Source: JBARKJ01 sp963698885 (lineage in GTDB: Bacteria; Nitrospirota; JACRHJ01). From it: a stretch of 64,000 nucleotides of DNA. The position numbers and the translations under genes are program-made. The DNA lies in the NCBI GenBank assembly GCA_963698885.1, contig CAVOSJ010000003.1, positions 688,105-752,104 of the forward strand, in the 5' to 3' direction. Below are positions 27,841 through 41,785 of the stretch, piece by piece (the first letter of the stretch is position 1; every line of letters starts with the position of its first letter). Under the pieces are notes generated by a model. It was given only the letters and a program-made list of their open reading frames with translations, was not told the origin of the DNA and made no database searches.

Positions 27841-28215
27841 TTAGGCCTTGGGCCGCTTGGCGCCGTATTTTGAACGGCCCTGCTTGCGGTTCGCCACGCC
27901 TGTAGTATCCAAGGTCCCGCGGATTATATGATATCTTACTCCTGGAAGGTCCTTTACCCTGCCGCCCCTTATGAGGACTATGGAGTGCTCCTGCAGGTTA
28001 TGTCCAACGCCCGGGATATAGGTGGTGACTTCCATCTGGTTCGTCAGACGGACCCTGGCCACCTTCCGAAGCGCCGAGTTCGGCTTTTTGGGCGTTGTGG
28101 TGTAAACCCTGACACAGACGCCTCTTTTCTGCGGGCAACTCTTAAGAGCAGGGCTTTTGCTCTTTATGGAGATTTTCTCCCTGCTGCTCCTCACTAACTG
28201 GTTAATAGTCGGCAC
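27841..28215 (-). CDS. rpsL: Ribosomal protein S12
   Basis: 124 residues from GTG at 28215 (MPTINQLVRSSREKI), chosen because GGAGG lies six bases upstream; the in-frame TTG at 28221 would leave no spacing. The decoding-centre loops carry the wild-type lysines in PKKPNSALRKV and the loop GHNLQEHSIVLIRGGRVKDLPGV; nothing suggests streptomycin resistance. First gene of the str operon. Confidence 0.96.
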   Translation of the reverse strand: MPTINQLVRSSREKISIKSKSPALKSCPQKRGVCVRVYTTTPKKPNSALRKVARVRLTNQMEVTTYIPGVGHNLQEHSIVLIRGGRVKDLPGVRYHIIRGTLDTTGVANRKQGRSKYGAKRPKA

Positions 28216-28302
28216 GCCCAACCTCCAGAAACATTCTTTTTAAAATACCCTTGTTTTTTCCGATGCTTAGCAAAAACAGTTTTATCGGCCAAAAACTCGC
28301 GG

Positions 28303-28332
28303 ATTATATCCCAATCTAATGCGTCATGTCAA
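28303..28332 (-). promoter_or_regulatory. Consensus sigma-70 promoter of the str operon
   Basis: On the minus strand, TTGACA (28332-28327) and TATAAT (28308-28303) both match the consensus exactly with an 18-base spacer. Transcription would start near 28296, leaving a leader of about 80 bases before rpsL. It lies between the rpoBC terminator and rpsL. Confidence 0.85.
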
Positions 28333-28362
28333 GAATTAATTATACACGAAAGAAATAAAAAA

Positions 28363-28397
28363 TAAAGGAGGGCGTCCCCCGGTCCCGGAGGACGCCC
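28363..28397 (-). terminator. Intrinsic terminator after rpoC
   Basis: GGGCGTCC (28397-28390 in the transcript) pairs with GGACGCCC (28377-28370), and the transcript continues into TCCTTTATTTTTT. It lies 29 bases beyond the rpoC stop and separates the rpoBC unit from the str promoter. The opposite strand also carries a short T run, so weak activity both ways is possible. Confidence 0.8.
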
Positions 28398-28425
28398 AGC
28401 TTTTTAAATATCTCTTTCGTTCCAG

Positions 28426-32645
<4,220 letters not shown>

Positions 32646-32682
32646 TTCATTACCTCCGATAGATGGATGATCCCATCCTTTT

Positions 32683-35600
32683 TTATCCCTTCACTTCTTC
32701 TAAGAGCTCCACGTCCAGGCAAAGGCTCTGGAGCTCCTTTATGAGGACGTTGAAAGACTCCGGAAGCCCCGGCTCAAGGGTACTCTCGCCCTTGACGATG
32801 GCCTCGTAGATCTTCGCGCGTCCGGAGACGTCGTCCGACTTAACCGTCAGGAACTCCTGCAGCGTGTATGCCGCGCCGTATGCCTGGAGCGCCCAGACCT
32901 CCATCTCGCCCAGCCTCTGACCGCCGAATTGCGCCTTGCCTCCCAGCGGCTGCTGGGTGACGAGCGAGTACGGCCCTATCGAGCGGGCATGGAGTTTATC
33001 GTCCACCAGGTGATGGAGCTTCAGCATGTACATGTTTCCAACGGTGACCTTCCTGTCGAACGGTTCTCCCGTCCTGCCGTCGGACAGCCTTATCTGGCCG
33101 GTCCTCGGGAGCTTCGCCTCGTCCAGCATGTCCTTTATCTGCACTTCCGTCGCCCCGTCGAACACGGGCGTGGATACATGTATTCCCAGCGTCTTCGCCG
33201 CCCAGCCCAGATGCGTTTCAAGTATCTGCCCGACGTTCATTCGGGAGGGAACGCCAAGGGGGTTCAGGACTATATCGACCGGTGTGCCGTCCGGGAGGTA
33301 CGGGAGGTCTTCCTCCGGCATTATCCTGGAGACCACGCCCTTGTTGCCGTGGCGCCCGGCCATCTTGTCGCCGACGGAGAGCTTCCTCTTCATCGCGATA
33401 TAGGTCTTCACCAGCTTTATGACGCCCGGCGGGAGTTCATCGCCCTTCTTCAGGCGGGAAATCCTCTCGTCGAAGAGGGTTTCCAGGTAGCTCATCTGCT
33501 CCGCGGCGTACTCCTCTATTTCGGAGAGCTTGTCCGCGAGCGACTCGTCTTCGAAAGAGAGCATGGACAGGTCGGACTCGTCCAGCCTCTCGATTATCTC
33601 CTCGGTTATCGCTTTGCCCTTGGCAAGTATGGTCTTGCCGGCCTCGTCCACTATCTTCGTGGATATGGCCTGGCCCAGCACCGTTTTCTTGAGCTTCTTC
33701 AGTTTCTCTTCCTGGATGATGCGGAACTCGTCCTGCTTGTCCCGCTCCAGGCGCTCCACTTCCTCGTCTTCGATGCTCTGGGCGCGCTCGTCCTTCTCCA
33801 CGCCTTTGCGGGAGAATATCTTCACGTCCACGACCGTGCCCTCTACGCCGGGCGGAACGGTCAGGGACGCGTCCCTTACATCGCCCGCCTTCTCGCCGAA
33901 TATCGCCCGAAGAAGCCTCTCCTCCGGCGTGAGCTGTGTCTCGCCCTTGGGCGTTACCTTGCCCACCAGGATGTCTCCGGCCTTGACTTCCGCCCCTATC
34001 CTGATTATGCCGGACTCGTCCAGGTTCTTAAGGGCCTCTTCGCCCACGTTGGGGATGTCGCGGGTTATCTCTTCCTGCCCGAGCTTGGTGTCCCGGGCTT
34101 CTATCTCGAACTCTTCGATATGTATCGAGGTGTATCTGTCCTCACGGACCAGCTTCTCCGAGATAAGTATCGCGTCCTCGTAGTTGTAGCCGCCCCAGGG
34201 CATGAAGGCCACCATCACGTTCTGGCCCAGGGCAAGTTCCCCGCCGTCCGTCGCGGGGCCGTCAGCTAAGACCTGCCCCTTCTTCACCTTCTGCCCGGCT
34301 GCGACGATGGGCTTCTGGTTTATGCAGGTGTTCTGGTTGGAGCGGTAGAACTTTATCAGCGTATAAACGTCGAGCGGCGACGGGTTTGCCGAAGTCACCT
34401 CTTTTTCGCTTACGCGCACCACTATCCTGTTCGCGTCAACGCTCTCTATGGTCCCGCTGCGCCTCGCCAACACTATGACGCCGGAGTCGCGCGCGGCGAC
34501 CTGTTCCATGCCCGTCCCGACTATCGGGGCCTCGGACCGGAGCAGCGGCACCGCCTGGCGCTGCATGTTCGAGCCCATCAGGGCGCGGTTCGCGTCGTCG
34601 TTCTCCAGGAACGGGATGAGCGCCGTCGCAACGGAAACGATCTGCTTCGGGGAGACGTCCAGGTACTGGACCTCCTCCGGCTCGACCATCTTGAACTCTC
34701 CGCCGACACGCGCCGAAACGCTGTCCGCGGTTATTTTACCCTTGGCGTCCATCGGCGTGTTAGCCTGCGCTATGACATAGTTCTCGCCGTCAACCGCGGA
34801 GAGAAACTCTATGTCGTCCGTCACGCGCGTCTTTATAACCTTCCTGTACGGCGCCTCGATGAACCCGAACTCGTTTACGCGGGCATACGTCGCAAGGGAG
34901 GTGATAAGGCCGATGTTCGGACCTTCAGGGGTCTCGATCGGGCATATCCTGCCGTAGTGGGTCGGGTGTACGTCTCTGACCTCGAAGCCTGCGCGCTCGC
35001 GGGTGAGGCCGCCAGGTCCCAGTGCGGAGAGCCTGCGCTTGTGCGTTATCTCCGCCAGCGGGTTCGTCTGGTCCATGAACTGGCTCAGCTGCGAGGAGCC
35101 GAAGAACTCCTTTATCGCCGCCGTCACCGGCTTCGCGTTTATCAGGTCGTGCGGCATGATGTTCTCCAGGTCCTGGAGGCTCATGCGTTCCTTGATGGTG
35201 CGTTCCATCCGGACGAGGCCGATGCGGAACTGGTTCTCCAACAGTTCGCCGACGCTTCTGACGCGGCGGTTGCCGAGGTGGTCGATGTCGTCCACGTCGC
35301 CTTTGCCGGTCTTGAGGTCGATCAGATACCTGATGGTCTCCAGGATGTCTTCCTTCGTGAGCACCCGGTTCTCGATATCCACGTCGAGACCCAGCTTCTT
35401 GTTCATCTTCAGCCGGCCGACCGGTGAGAGGTCGTAGCGCTTGTCGTTGAAGAACATGTTCTCGAAAAGGCTCCTGGACATGTCTAACGTCGGCGGCTCG
35501 CCGGGGCGGAGCCTCCGGTATATCTCTATCATCGCCTCGTCGGGGGTCCCCAGTTTATCCAGGATGAGCGTGTCCCGAAGCGACGGAATGAACCGTATGC

Positions 35601-36657
35601 CGTCGATGAAGAGTATCTCCAGATACGGGTCGTCCGCGGTACCCGTCGTCGCCTTCAGGAGCTTCTGGATCGTCTCTTCCTTAAGCTCCTCGTTCCCCTC
35701 GACGATCACCTCGCCGGTCTCGGAGTCCACGATGTCCTTTATCGCGACCCTGCCGACCATCTCTTCCGGCGCTATGGGTATCTCGGTGATCTTCATGGAT
35801 TCGAGCTTCTTGATCGCGGCCTTGGTGATCTTGTTGCCTTTTTTGACGACGACTTCCTTGCCGTCGGCGGCGGTTATATCGCTAACCGCTTTCCACCCTG
35901 CCAGTATCTCGGCGTCGATCTTGCGCATGAAGCCGTTTTTGACCGCGCGCACCTTCTCGACCGGGTAGTAATAGCGGAGGAGTTCCTCGTTTGAATAGCC
36001 AAGCGCCTTCAAAAGGATCGTCGCAGGTATCTTCCTTCTGCGGTCGATCCTGACGTGGAGCAGGTCCTTGACGTCGAACTCGAAGTCCAGCCAGGAGCCC
36101 CTGTAGGGGATTATCCGGGCGGAGAAAAGTATCTTGCCGGAGGCGTGCGTCTTGCCCTTGTCGTGGGTGAAGAACGCGCCCGGGGAGCGGTGGAGCTGGC
36201 TTACGACGACCCTCTCCGTTCCGTTTATGATGAAAGTCCCGTTCTCCGTCATGAGCGGGAGCTCTCCCAGATAGATATCCGCGCCCTCTTCCTTGGCGTA
36301 TTTAAGGCGCCTGGTCCCGGTCTCTTCGTCTTTTTCCCATGCGGCCAGCCGCACCTTTATCTTCAGGGGCGCCGCGAAGGTCGTGCCCCTCTGGAGGCAC
36401 TCCCTGACTGAGAACTTGGGCTCGCCTATGGAATATTCTACAAACTCGATCGTGAACGTCTCGTTGAAATCCGCGATGGGGAATATGGAGTTGAAAGCAG
36501 CCTGAAGCCCGATATTCTTCCTCTCCGCCGGAGCCGTGTCCTGCTGAAGGAAGCGACGATACGAACTTTTCTGAATGTCGATAAGGTCAGGGATGTCCGT
36601 AATCGCGGGTATCTTCGCGAAGTCCCTTCTCTCTTCTCGCATCTTGGGATAGGCCAT
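32683..36657 (-). CDS. rpoB: RNA polymerase beta subunit
   Basis: 1,324 residues, intact. The rifampicin region reads FFGSSQLSQFMDQTNPLAEITHKRRLSALGPGGL in two adjoining blocks with wild-type D, H and S at the classic resistance sites. The C-terminal block GGKAQFGGQRLGEMEVWAL is conserved. An insertion-like, Glu/Lys-rich stretch lies between the conserved GKVTPKGE block and MKRKLSVGDKMAGRHGNKG. GGAGAG precedes the ATG at 36657. Confidence 0.98.
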   Translation of the reverse strand: MAYPKMREERRDFAKIPAITDIPDLIDIQKSSYRRFLQQDTAPAERKNIGLQAAFNSIFPIADFNETFTIEFVEYSIGEPKFSVRECLQRGTTFAAPLKIKVRLAAWEKDEETGTRRLKYAKEEGADIYLGELPLMTENGTFIINGTERVVVSQLHRSPGAFFTHDKGKTHASGKILFSARIIPYRGSWLDFEFDVKDLLHVRIDRRRKIPATILLKALGYSNEELLRYYYPVEKVRAVKNGFMRKIDAEILAGWKAVSDITAADGKEVVVKKGNKITKAAIKKLESMKITEIPIAPEEMVGRVAIKDIVDSETGEVIVEGNEELKEETIQKLLKATTGTADDPYLEILFIDGIRFIPSLRDTLILDKLGTPDEAMIEIYRRLRPGEPPTLDMSRSLFENMFFNDKRYDLSPVGRLKMNKKLGLDVDIENRVLTKEDILETIRYLIDLKTGKGDVDDIDHLGNRRVRSVGELLENQFRIGLVRMERTIKERMSLQDLENIMPHDLINAKPVTAAIKEFFGSSQLSQFMDQTNPLAEITHKRRLSALGPGGLTRERAGFEVRDVHPTHYGRICPIETPEGPNIGLITSLATYARVNEFGFIEAPYRKVIKTRVTDDIEFLSAVDGENYVIAQANTPMDAKGKITADSVSARVGGEFKMVEPEEVQYLDVSPKQIVSVATALIPFLENDDANRALMGSNMQRQAVPLLRSEAPIVGTGMEQVAARDSGVIVLARRSGTIESVDANRIVVRVSEKEVTSANPSPLDVYTLIKFYRSNQNTCINQKPIVAAGQKVKKGQVLADGPATDGGELALGQNVMVAFMPWGGYNYEDAILISEKLVREDRYTSIHIEEFEIEARDTKLGQEEITRDIPNVGEEALKNLDESGIIRIGAEVKAGDILVGKVTPKGETQLTPEERLLRAIFGEKAGDVRDASLTVPPGVEGTVVDVKIFSRKGVEKDERAQSIEDEEVERLERDKQDEFRIIQEEKLKKLKKTVLGQAISTKIVDEAGKTILAKGKAITEEIIERLDESDLSMLSFEDESLADKLSEIEEYAAEQMSYLETLFDERISRLKKGDELPPGVIKLVKTYIAMKRKLSVGDKMAGRHGNKGVVSRIMPEEDLPYLPDGTPVDIVLNPLGVPSRMNVGQILETHLGWAAKTLGIHVSTPVFDGATEVQIKDMLDEAKLPRTGQIRLSDGRTGEPFDRKVTVGNMYMLKLHHLVDDKLHARSIGPYSLVTQQPLGGKAQFGGQRLGEMEVWALQAYGAAYTLQEFLTVKSDDVSGRAKIYEAIVKGESTLEPGLPESFNVLIKELQSLCLDVELLEEVKG

Positions 36658-36724
36658 CTACTCTCCTTGATTTTATCTGATATGTCCTTTTTAAAGGACG
36701 TTTTTACTCATGCTCATAAGACAC

Positions 36725-36770
36725 AAAAAGCCGCCGGTCCCCCGGACCTTTCGGCCGGAGGACCAACAGC
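36725..36770 (-). promoter_or_regulatory. Attenuator hairpin between rplL and rpoB
   Basis: In the transcript, the arm complementary to 36755-36770 pairs with the arm complementary to 36730-36745: a 16-pair stem with one mismatch and three G-U pairs, a nine-base loop, and UUUUU directly after (36729-36725). This is the layout of an intrinsic terminator inside the operon, equivalent in position to the partial terminator that lowers rpoBC relative to rplJL in E. coli. A second small hairpin lies at 36684-36699. Confidence 0.7.
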
Positions 36771-36783
36771 CAAGGGAATGCAC

Positions 36784-37164
36784 CTACTTTACCTCTACGC
36801 CCGCGCCCTGCTCTTCAAGCTTCGCCTTTATCGAGGCAGCCTCTTCCTTGGACACGCCGCCCTTTACTTCCTTGGGAGCGCCGTCCACCAGGTCTTTCGC
36901 CTCCTTGAGGCCAAGGCCGGTCAGCTCGCGCACGACCTTGATTACCTGTATCTTCTTGTCGCCCGCCGAGGTGAGGATGACGTCGAAAGCGGTCTTCTCC
37001 TCTTCGGCTGCCGGCGCCGCGCCAGCGGCTGCGGCCGCGACTGCGACGGGGGCCGCGGCGGTTACGCCATAGCGCTCTTCGAATTCCTTGATGAACTCGC
37101 TCATCTGGAGTATGGTCATGTTATCGATGAACGTGAAAACCTGATCTTTTGTAACGTCTGCCAT
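36784..37164 (-). CDS. rplL: Ribosomal protein L7/L12
   Basis: 126 residues: N-terminal dimerisation domain, Ala/Val/Pro-type hinge (AAAPVAVAAAAAGAAPA) and C-terminal domain (KKIQVIKVVRELTGLGLKEAK) that recruits translation factor GTPases. ATG at 37164, 30 bases after rplJ. Confidence 0.97.
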   Translation of the reverse strand: MADVTKDQVFTFIDNMTILQMSEFIKEFEERYGVTAAAPVAVAAAAAGAAPAAEEEKTAFDVILTSAGDKKIQVIKVVRELTGLGLKEAKDLVDGAPKEVKGGVSKEEAASIKAKLEEQGAGVEVK

Positions 37165-37194
37165 TTTTTTTCTCTCCTGTATCCGACTTGAAAA

Positions 37195-37716
37195 TTAAGT
37201 TGATGCCTTCTGATCCTTGAGCGCGTTTAACGCATAACCAAGCCTTGCGACCGTTGCGTTCAACAGCCTTACCATCTGTGAAGCCGGCGCCTGGAAGCCC
37301 GCGGCCATCTGGGAAAGCAGCTGCTCCCTGGACGGCAGCATCGCTATCGCTTTAAGCTGCTTGGCGTCCGCAAGCTGGCCCTCGATTACGCCAACTTTTA
37401 TCTTCAGCTTGTCCCGCTTCTTTGCGAATTCGGTAACCGCCTTCGCCGGCGCCACCGGGTCTCCGAAACCAAGCACAAGCCCGGTCGGGCCCTGCATGTA
37501 TTCGATCAGCGTGGCGGCGGACGTGCCCGCGGCCGCCCTTATCGCCAGGGTATTTTTCACGACCCTGTACTCGAGCTGGCCCTTTCGGAGCTCGTTTCTA
37601 AGCTCTGTGATCTCGGCGACAGTCAGGCCCTTGTACTCCGTGATAATCGTGGCCTTGGCGGCTTCGAATTTCCCATGAAGCTCGTCTATCAGTCCCTGCT
37701 TTTCATTCTTTTTCAA
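37195..37716 (-). CDS. rplJ: Ribosomal protein L10
   Basis: 173 residues; base of the L7/L12 stalk and, with it, the repressor of its own operon. The start is TTG at 37716 (MKKNEKQGLIDELHG) preceded by AGGGGG. The C-terminal helix binding L7/L12 dimers (SQMVRLLNATVARLGYALNALK) is present. A long structured leader precedes it. Confidence 0.95.
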   Translation of the reverse strand: MKKNEKQGLIDELHGKFEAAKATIITEYKGLTVAEITELRNELRKGQLEYRVVKNTLAIRAAAGTSAATLIEYMQGPTGLVLGFGDPVAPAKAVTEFAKKRDKLKIKVGVIEGQLADAKQLKAIAMLPSREQLLSQMAAGFQAPASQMVRLLNATVARLGYALNALKDQKAST

Positions 37717-37740
37717 ACCTTAACCCCCTTTCCAAGTCGT

Positions 37741-37890
37741 CGACAGGGGAAATTGATTTTTTTTACCCTCTCGTCTCGGCGGGACGGCCACTCGGCCAAT
37801 TAAGGAACAGGTAAAGTATCGCGTGAGTCACAAAAAACTGTCGCGTCCTTTATTCCCTGCCCCTCCTGCTGTCTTCGACTTTTATGATTA
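37741..37890 (-). promoter_or_regulatory. Probable L10 ribosomal-protein leader
   Basis: The 211-base gap between rplA and rplJ contains, in transcript order, AGACAGCAGGAGG (complement of 37862-37874) and, about 90 bases on, CCCGCCGAGACGAGAGGG (complement of 37766-37783). These are the paired halves of the kink-turn element seen in the L10 leader family, where L10-L7/L12 binds and represses translation. Boundaries are approximate and were set by eye. Confidence 0.6.
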
Positions 37891-37927
37891 ACCGCCCCTC
37901 CCCAAAAAACGGGACGGAAATTTTTAA

Positions 37928-38623
37928 TTACATCGCGGCCGTGGCAAGCGCCACGTCAACTCTTATTCCGGGTCCCATCGTGGTGGACACGGTTATCTTT
38001 TTCATATAACGGCCCTTGGCGGTCGAGGGCTTCGCCTTCATCAGAGACTCCAGCACCTCCGTCGCGTTCTCGGCCAGTTTCTCCGGCGCGAATGAGACCT
38101 TTCCGACTGGGACGTGGATAATCCCTGCTTTCTCAACCCTGTACTCCACCTTCCCGGCCTTTATCTCCTTGACCGCCTTGCCTATATCCATCGTGACCGA
38201 GCCGACTTTCGGGCTCGGCATGAGCCCTCTGGGGCCCAGCAACTTGCCGAGCTTTCCGACGGAACCCATCATGTCCGGCGTGGCCACGACCCTGTCGAAG
38301 TCCATCCAGCCGCCCTGAACCTTGGCGATCATGTCCTCGCCGCCCGCAAAATCCGCGCCGGCTTCGGTCGCTTCTCTTTCCTTTTCGCCTTTGGCAAACG
38401 CCAGGACCCTGACCGTTTTGCCGGTCCCGTGCGGCAGGTTTACCGAACCCCTGACCATCTGGTCGGAGCGCTTCGGGTCCACGCCCAGCATCACGGCAAG
38501 GTCAACCGATTCATCGAATTTCGTGAAATGGCATTCCTTCGCCAGCGCCATCGCCTCTTCCAGCGTGTACTGCTTGGACGTGTCCACTTTCGCGAGGCTT
38601 GCCTTCAGTTTTTTCTGTTTCAT
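37928..38623 (-). CDS. rplA: Ribosomal protein L1
   Basis: 231 residues from the ATG at 38623 (MKQKKLKASLAKVDTSKQY), which has AAGGAG at the right distance; a longer frame to 38689 adds residues not seen in the family. Two-domain protein of the mobile L1 stalk, also a translational repressor of rplK-rplA in E. coli. Conserved GTGKTVRVLAFAKG and LGPRGLMPSPKVGSV. Confidence 0.96.
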   Translation of the reverse strand: MKQKKLKASLAKVDTSKQYTLEEAMALAKECHFTKFDESVDLAVMLGVDPKRSDQMVRGSVNLPHGTGKTVRVLAFAKGEKEREATEAGADFAGGEDMIAKVQGGWMDFDRVVATPDMMGSVGKLGKLLGPRGLMPSPKVGSVTMDIGKAVKEIKAGKVEYRVEKAGIIHVPVGKVSFAPEKLAENATEVLESLMKAKPSTAKGRYMKKITVSTTMGPGIRVDVALATAAM

Positions 38624-38740
38624 CTCTTCTCCTTGTCGAATGGTGAGAGCGGAATTCTGTCCCCGTCTCTCCTTATTCTCCCGCCTCAATTGTCCTTCTC
38701 CGGGTGGCGGTATCTACCGGAAAAATTTGAGTCGCTCTCC

Positions 38741-39169
38741 TTACGCCGTAACGTCTATCCCCATGCTCCGGGCGGTGCCCCTGATTATCTGGACCGCGCC
38801 TTCGAGGTCAACGGCATTCAAATCCGGGAGCTTCGTCTGGGCGATTTCCCGGACCTGCGCCTCGGTGACCTTTCCGACCTTGTCCTTGTTGGGGACGCCG
38901 GAGCCCTTGACGATCCCGGCGGCTTTCTTTAAAAGCTCGGACGCGGGCGGGGTCTTCAGCACGAAGGTGAAGGTCCTGTCGCTGTAGATGGTAATCACGA
39001 CCGGGACGACCTGGCCTGCCATCTCCTGAGTCTGTGCGTTATAAGCCTTGCAGAACTCCATGATGTTCACGCCGTGCTGGCCAAGGGCCGGGCCGACTGG
39101 CGGCGCGGGGTTTGCCTTCGCGGCGGGTATCTGGAGCTTTACGTATCCGGTTATTTCCTTCTTCGGCAT
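38741..39169 (-). CDS. rplK: Ribosomal protein L11
   Basis: 142 residues. N-terminal proline-rich switch (IPAAKANPAPPVGPALGQHG), then the C-terminal rRNA-binding domain of the GTPase-associated centre. Needed for RelA stringent signalling and the thiostrepton target in other bacteria. ATG at 39169. Separated by 117 bases from rplA. Confidence 0.97.
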   Translation of the reverse strand: MPKKEITGYVKLQIPAAKANPAPPVGPALGQHGVNIMEFCKAYNAQTQEMAGQVVPVVITIYSDRTFTFVLKTPPASELLKKAAGIVKGSGVPNKDKVGKVTEAQVREIAQTKLPDLNAVDLEGAVQIIRGTARSMGIDVTA

Positions 39170-39223
39170 TTTGAACTCCTATATATTTGAGATCAGAAGA
39201 ATCTTCTTTATTAAAAACCAGGT

Positions 39224-39272
39224 CCCCTAAACGGCAGAAGCGCGCTCTCGCATCAAAGAGCGCCGCTCGGGG
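39224..39272 (-). promoter_or_regulatory. Structured leader before rplK (candidate L1/L11 control site)
   Basis: The 127-base nusG-rplK gap contains a perfect 7-pair hairpin (39242-39248 with 39257-39263) inside an outer CCCC/GGGG pairing (39224-39227 with 39269-39272). The position equals the E. coli L1 operator before rplK. Sequence similarity to the L1 site was not established, so the role is inference. Confidence 0.35.
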
Positions 39273-39296
39273 TTCCGGGATTTTTTTTTAAATTTG

Positions 39297-39827
39297 CTAT
39301 GCCTTCTCCACCTGAAGGAAATCAAGTTCCACCGGCGTGGCGCGCCCGAAAATGGATACCATGACCTTCAGCTTGCCCTGGACCGGGTTCACCTCTTCCA
39401 CCGTGCCGGTGAAGCTGACGAACGGGCCGTCCACTATCCTGACGGTATCGCCATGGGCAAATGCCGCCTCGCGCTTGGCGGGGGCCGCGCCCTCCTCCAT
39501 CTGGGTCTTTATAAGCCCGACCTCTTCCTCGGTTATCGGGGAGGGTTTCTGCTTGTCGCCTACAAAGCCCGTCACCTTCGGGGTATCCTTCACAAGGTGC
39601 CATGTAGCGTCGTCCAGTTCCATCTCCACCAGGATATATCCGGGAAAGAACTTCCTTGTCGAGGTGCGCTTCTTGCCGTTACGGAGTTCAACCACGTCCT
39701 CGGTCGGCACCAGTATCTGGCTTATCCTGTCCTGGAGCCCCAGCGACTTCGCGCGCTCCTCGATACTCGATTTTACTTTCCCTTCAAAACCCGAGTAGGT
39801 ATGCACCACATACCATTCCTTGTCCAT
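39297..39827 (-). CDS. nusG: Transcription elongation/antitermination factor NusG
   Basis: 176 residues from the ATG at 39827 (MDKEWYVVHTYSGFE), preceded by GGGAG; an in-frame TTG at 39839 would overlay that ribosome-binding site. NGN domain with FFPGYILVEMELDD, then C-terminal KOW domain (FAHGDTVRIVDGPF), which binds Rho or S10. Follows secE by 28 bases. Confidence 0.96.
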   Translation of the reverse strand: MDKEWYVVHTYSGFEGKVKSSIEERAKSLGLQDRISQILVPTEDVVELRNGKKRTSTRKFFPGYILVEMELDDATWHLVKDTPKVTGFVGDKQKPSPITEEEVGLIKTQMEEGAAPAKREAAFAHGDTVRIVDGPFVSFTGTVEEVNPVQGKLKVMVSIFGRATPVELDFLQVEKA

Positions 39828-39855
39828 CTTGTCTCCCAACGTATTAGGGCTAAAT

Positions 39856-40044
39856 TTAGCCCATCACCAGCATCGACATCAGCTTCGACAGCCCGAGGTC
39901 GACTACCCCAAGAAACACTGATACGAATATGACTGACAATATCACGACAATCGTCGCGCTGATGGTCTCGGCCCTGGACGGGAAGACCACCTTCGAAAGC
40001 TCGCTCTTCGATTCCTTGAGGAACTCGATCGCCCGGTTGAACAT
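39856..40044 (-). CDS. secE: Preprotein translocase subunit SecE
   Basis: 62 residues from the ATG at 40044 (MFNRAIEFLKESKSELSKV), set by GGGAG upstream; the longer TTG-started frame to 40065 includes that site. One amphipathic helix, the conserved KVVFPSR block, and a single membrane segment (about residues 32-54). Single-TM form as in most bacteria, clamping SecY. Confidence 0.95.
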   Translation of the reverse strand: MFNRAIEFLKESKSELSKVVFPSRAETISATIVVILSVIFVSVFLGVVDLGLSKLMSMLVMG

Positions 40045-40094
40045 TTTTTTCTCCCGAGGCTTCAAGCGGCACGTTCAGCGCCGCGCCTCTTAAA

Positions 40095-40171
40095 TGGCAG
40101 GCCAGGAGGGATTCGAACCCCCAACACCCGGATTTGGAGTCCGGTGCTCTAACCGTTAGAGCTACTGGCCT
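40095..40171 (-). tRNA. tRNA-Trp (CCA)
   Basis: Cloverleaf read on the minus strand. The acceptor AGGCCAG pairs with CTGGCCT and discriminator G and encoded CCA follow. Anticodon loop CTCCAAA in a CCGGA/TCCGG stem gives anticodon CCA; T arm GGGGG-TTCGAAT-CCC. It lies between rpmG and secE, a position common in several phyla. Confidence 0.97.
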
Positions 40172-40181
40172 GCAAGGCGAT

Positions 40182-40334
40182 TTAAGCCTTCGTTTCTTTG
40201 TGGGCCGTATGAATCCTGCAGAACTTGCAGTACTTTTTCAGCTCGATCTTCTCCGTGGTGTTCTTCTTGTTCTTCATCGTGGAGTAGTTGCGCTGTTTGC
40301 AAGTCTGGCACGTAAGCAATATTATGTCCCGCAT
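40182..40334 (-). CDS. rpmG: Ribosomal protein L33, zinc form
   Basis: 50 residues read on the minus strand: MRDIILLTCQTCKQRNYST, then KYCKFCRIHTAHKETKA. Two CxxC pairs make it the zinc-binding form. It stands between tuf copy 2 and tRNA-Trp, 18 bases after tuf, as in the rpmG-secE-nusG arrangement of many bacteria. Confidence 0.96.
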   Translation of the reverse strand: MRDIILLTCQTCKQRNYSTMKNKKNTTEKIELKKYCKFCRIHTAHKETKA

Positions 40335-40352
40335 TTTAAGAACTCCCTTCGA

Positions 40353-41553
<1,201 letters not shown>

Positions 41554-41655
41554 TACTGTCCCCCTTAAAAAAAAGGAAAACGCGAAGGTGCAAACCTCCC
41601 CGAGTCCGGTTAAGCTAAAACTTCGCCGGAGGGGTGCTCCCCGCTAACAAGTTAC

Positions 41656-41731
41656 TGGAGCCGACGACCAGGATCGAACTGGTGACCTCATCCTTACCAA
41701 GGATGTGCTCTGCCAACTGAGCTACGTCGGC
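41656..41731 (-). tRNA. tRNA-Thr (GGU)
   Basis: 76 bases including encoded CCA. Acceptor GCCGACG/CGTCGGC, anticodon loop TTGGTAA in a CATCC/GGATG stem, anticodon GGT; T loop TTCGATC. Lies about 100 bases upstream of tuf copy 2, matching the thrT-tufB linkage of E. coli. Confidence 0.97.
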
Positions 41732-41785
41732 CTGCTCTATGTTCAGGCGCTCCTCATTTCAAGCGCCATTTCCACCTCAAATAAA

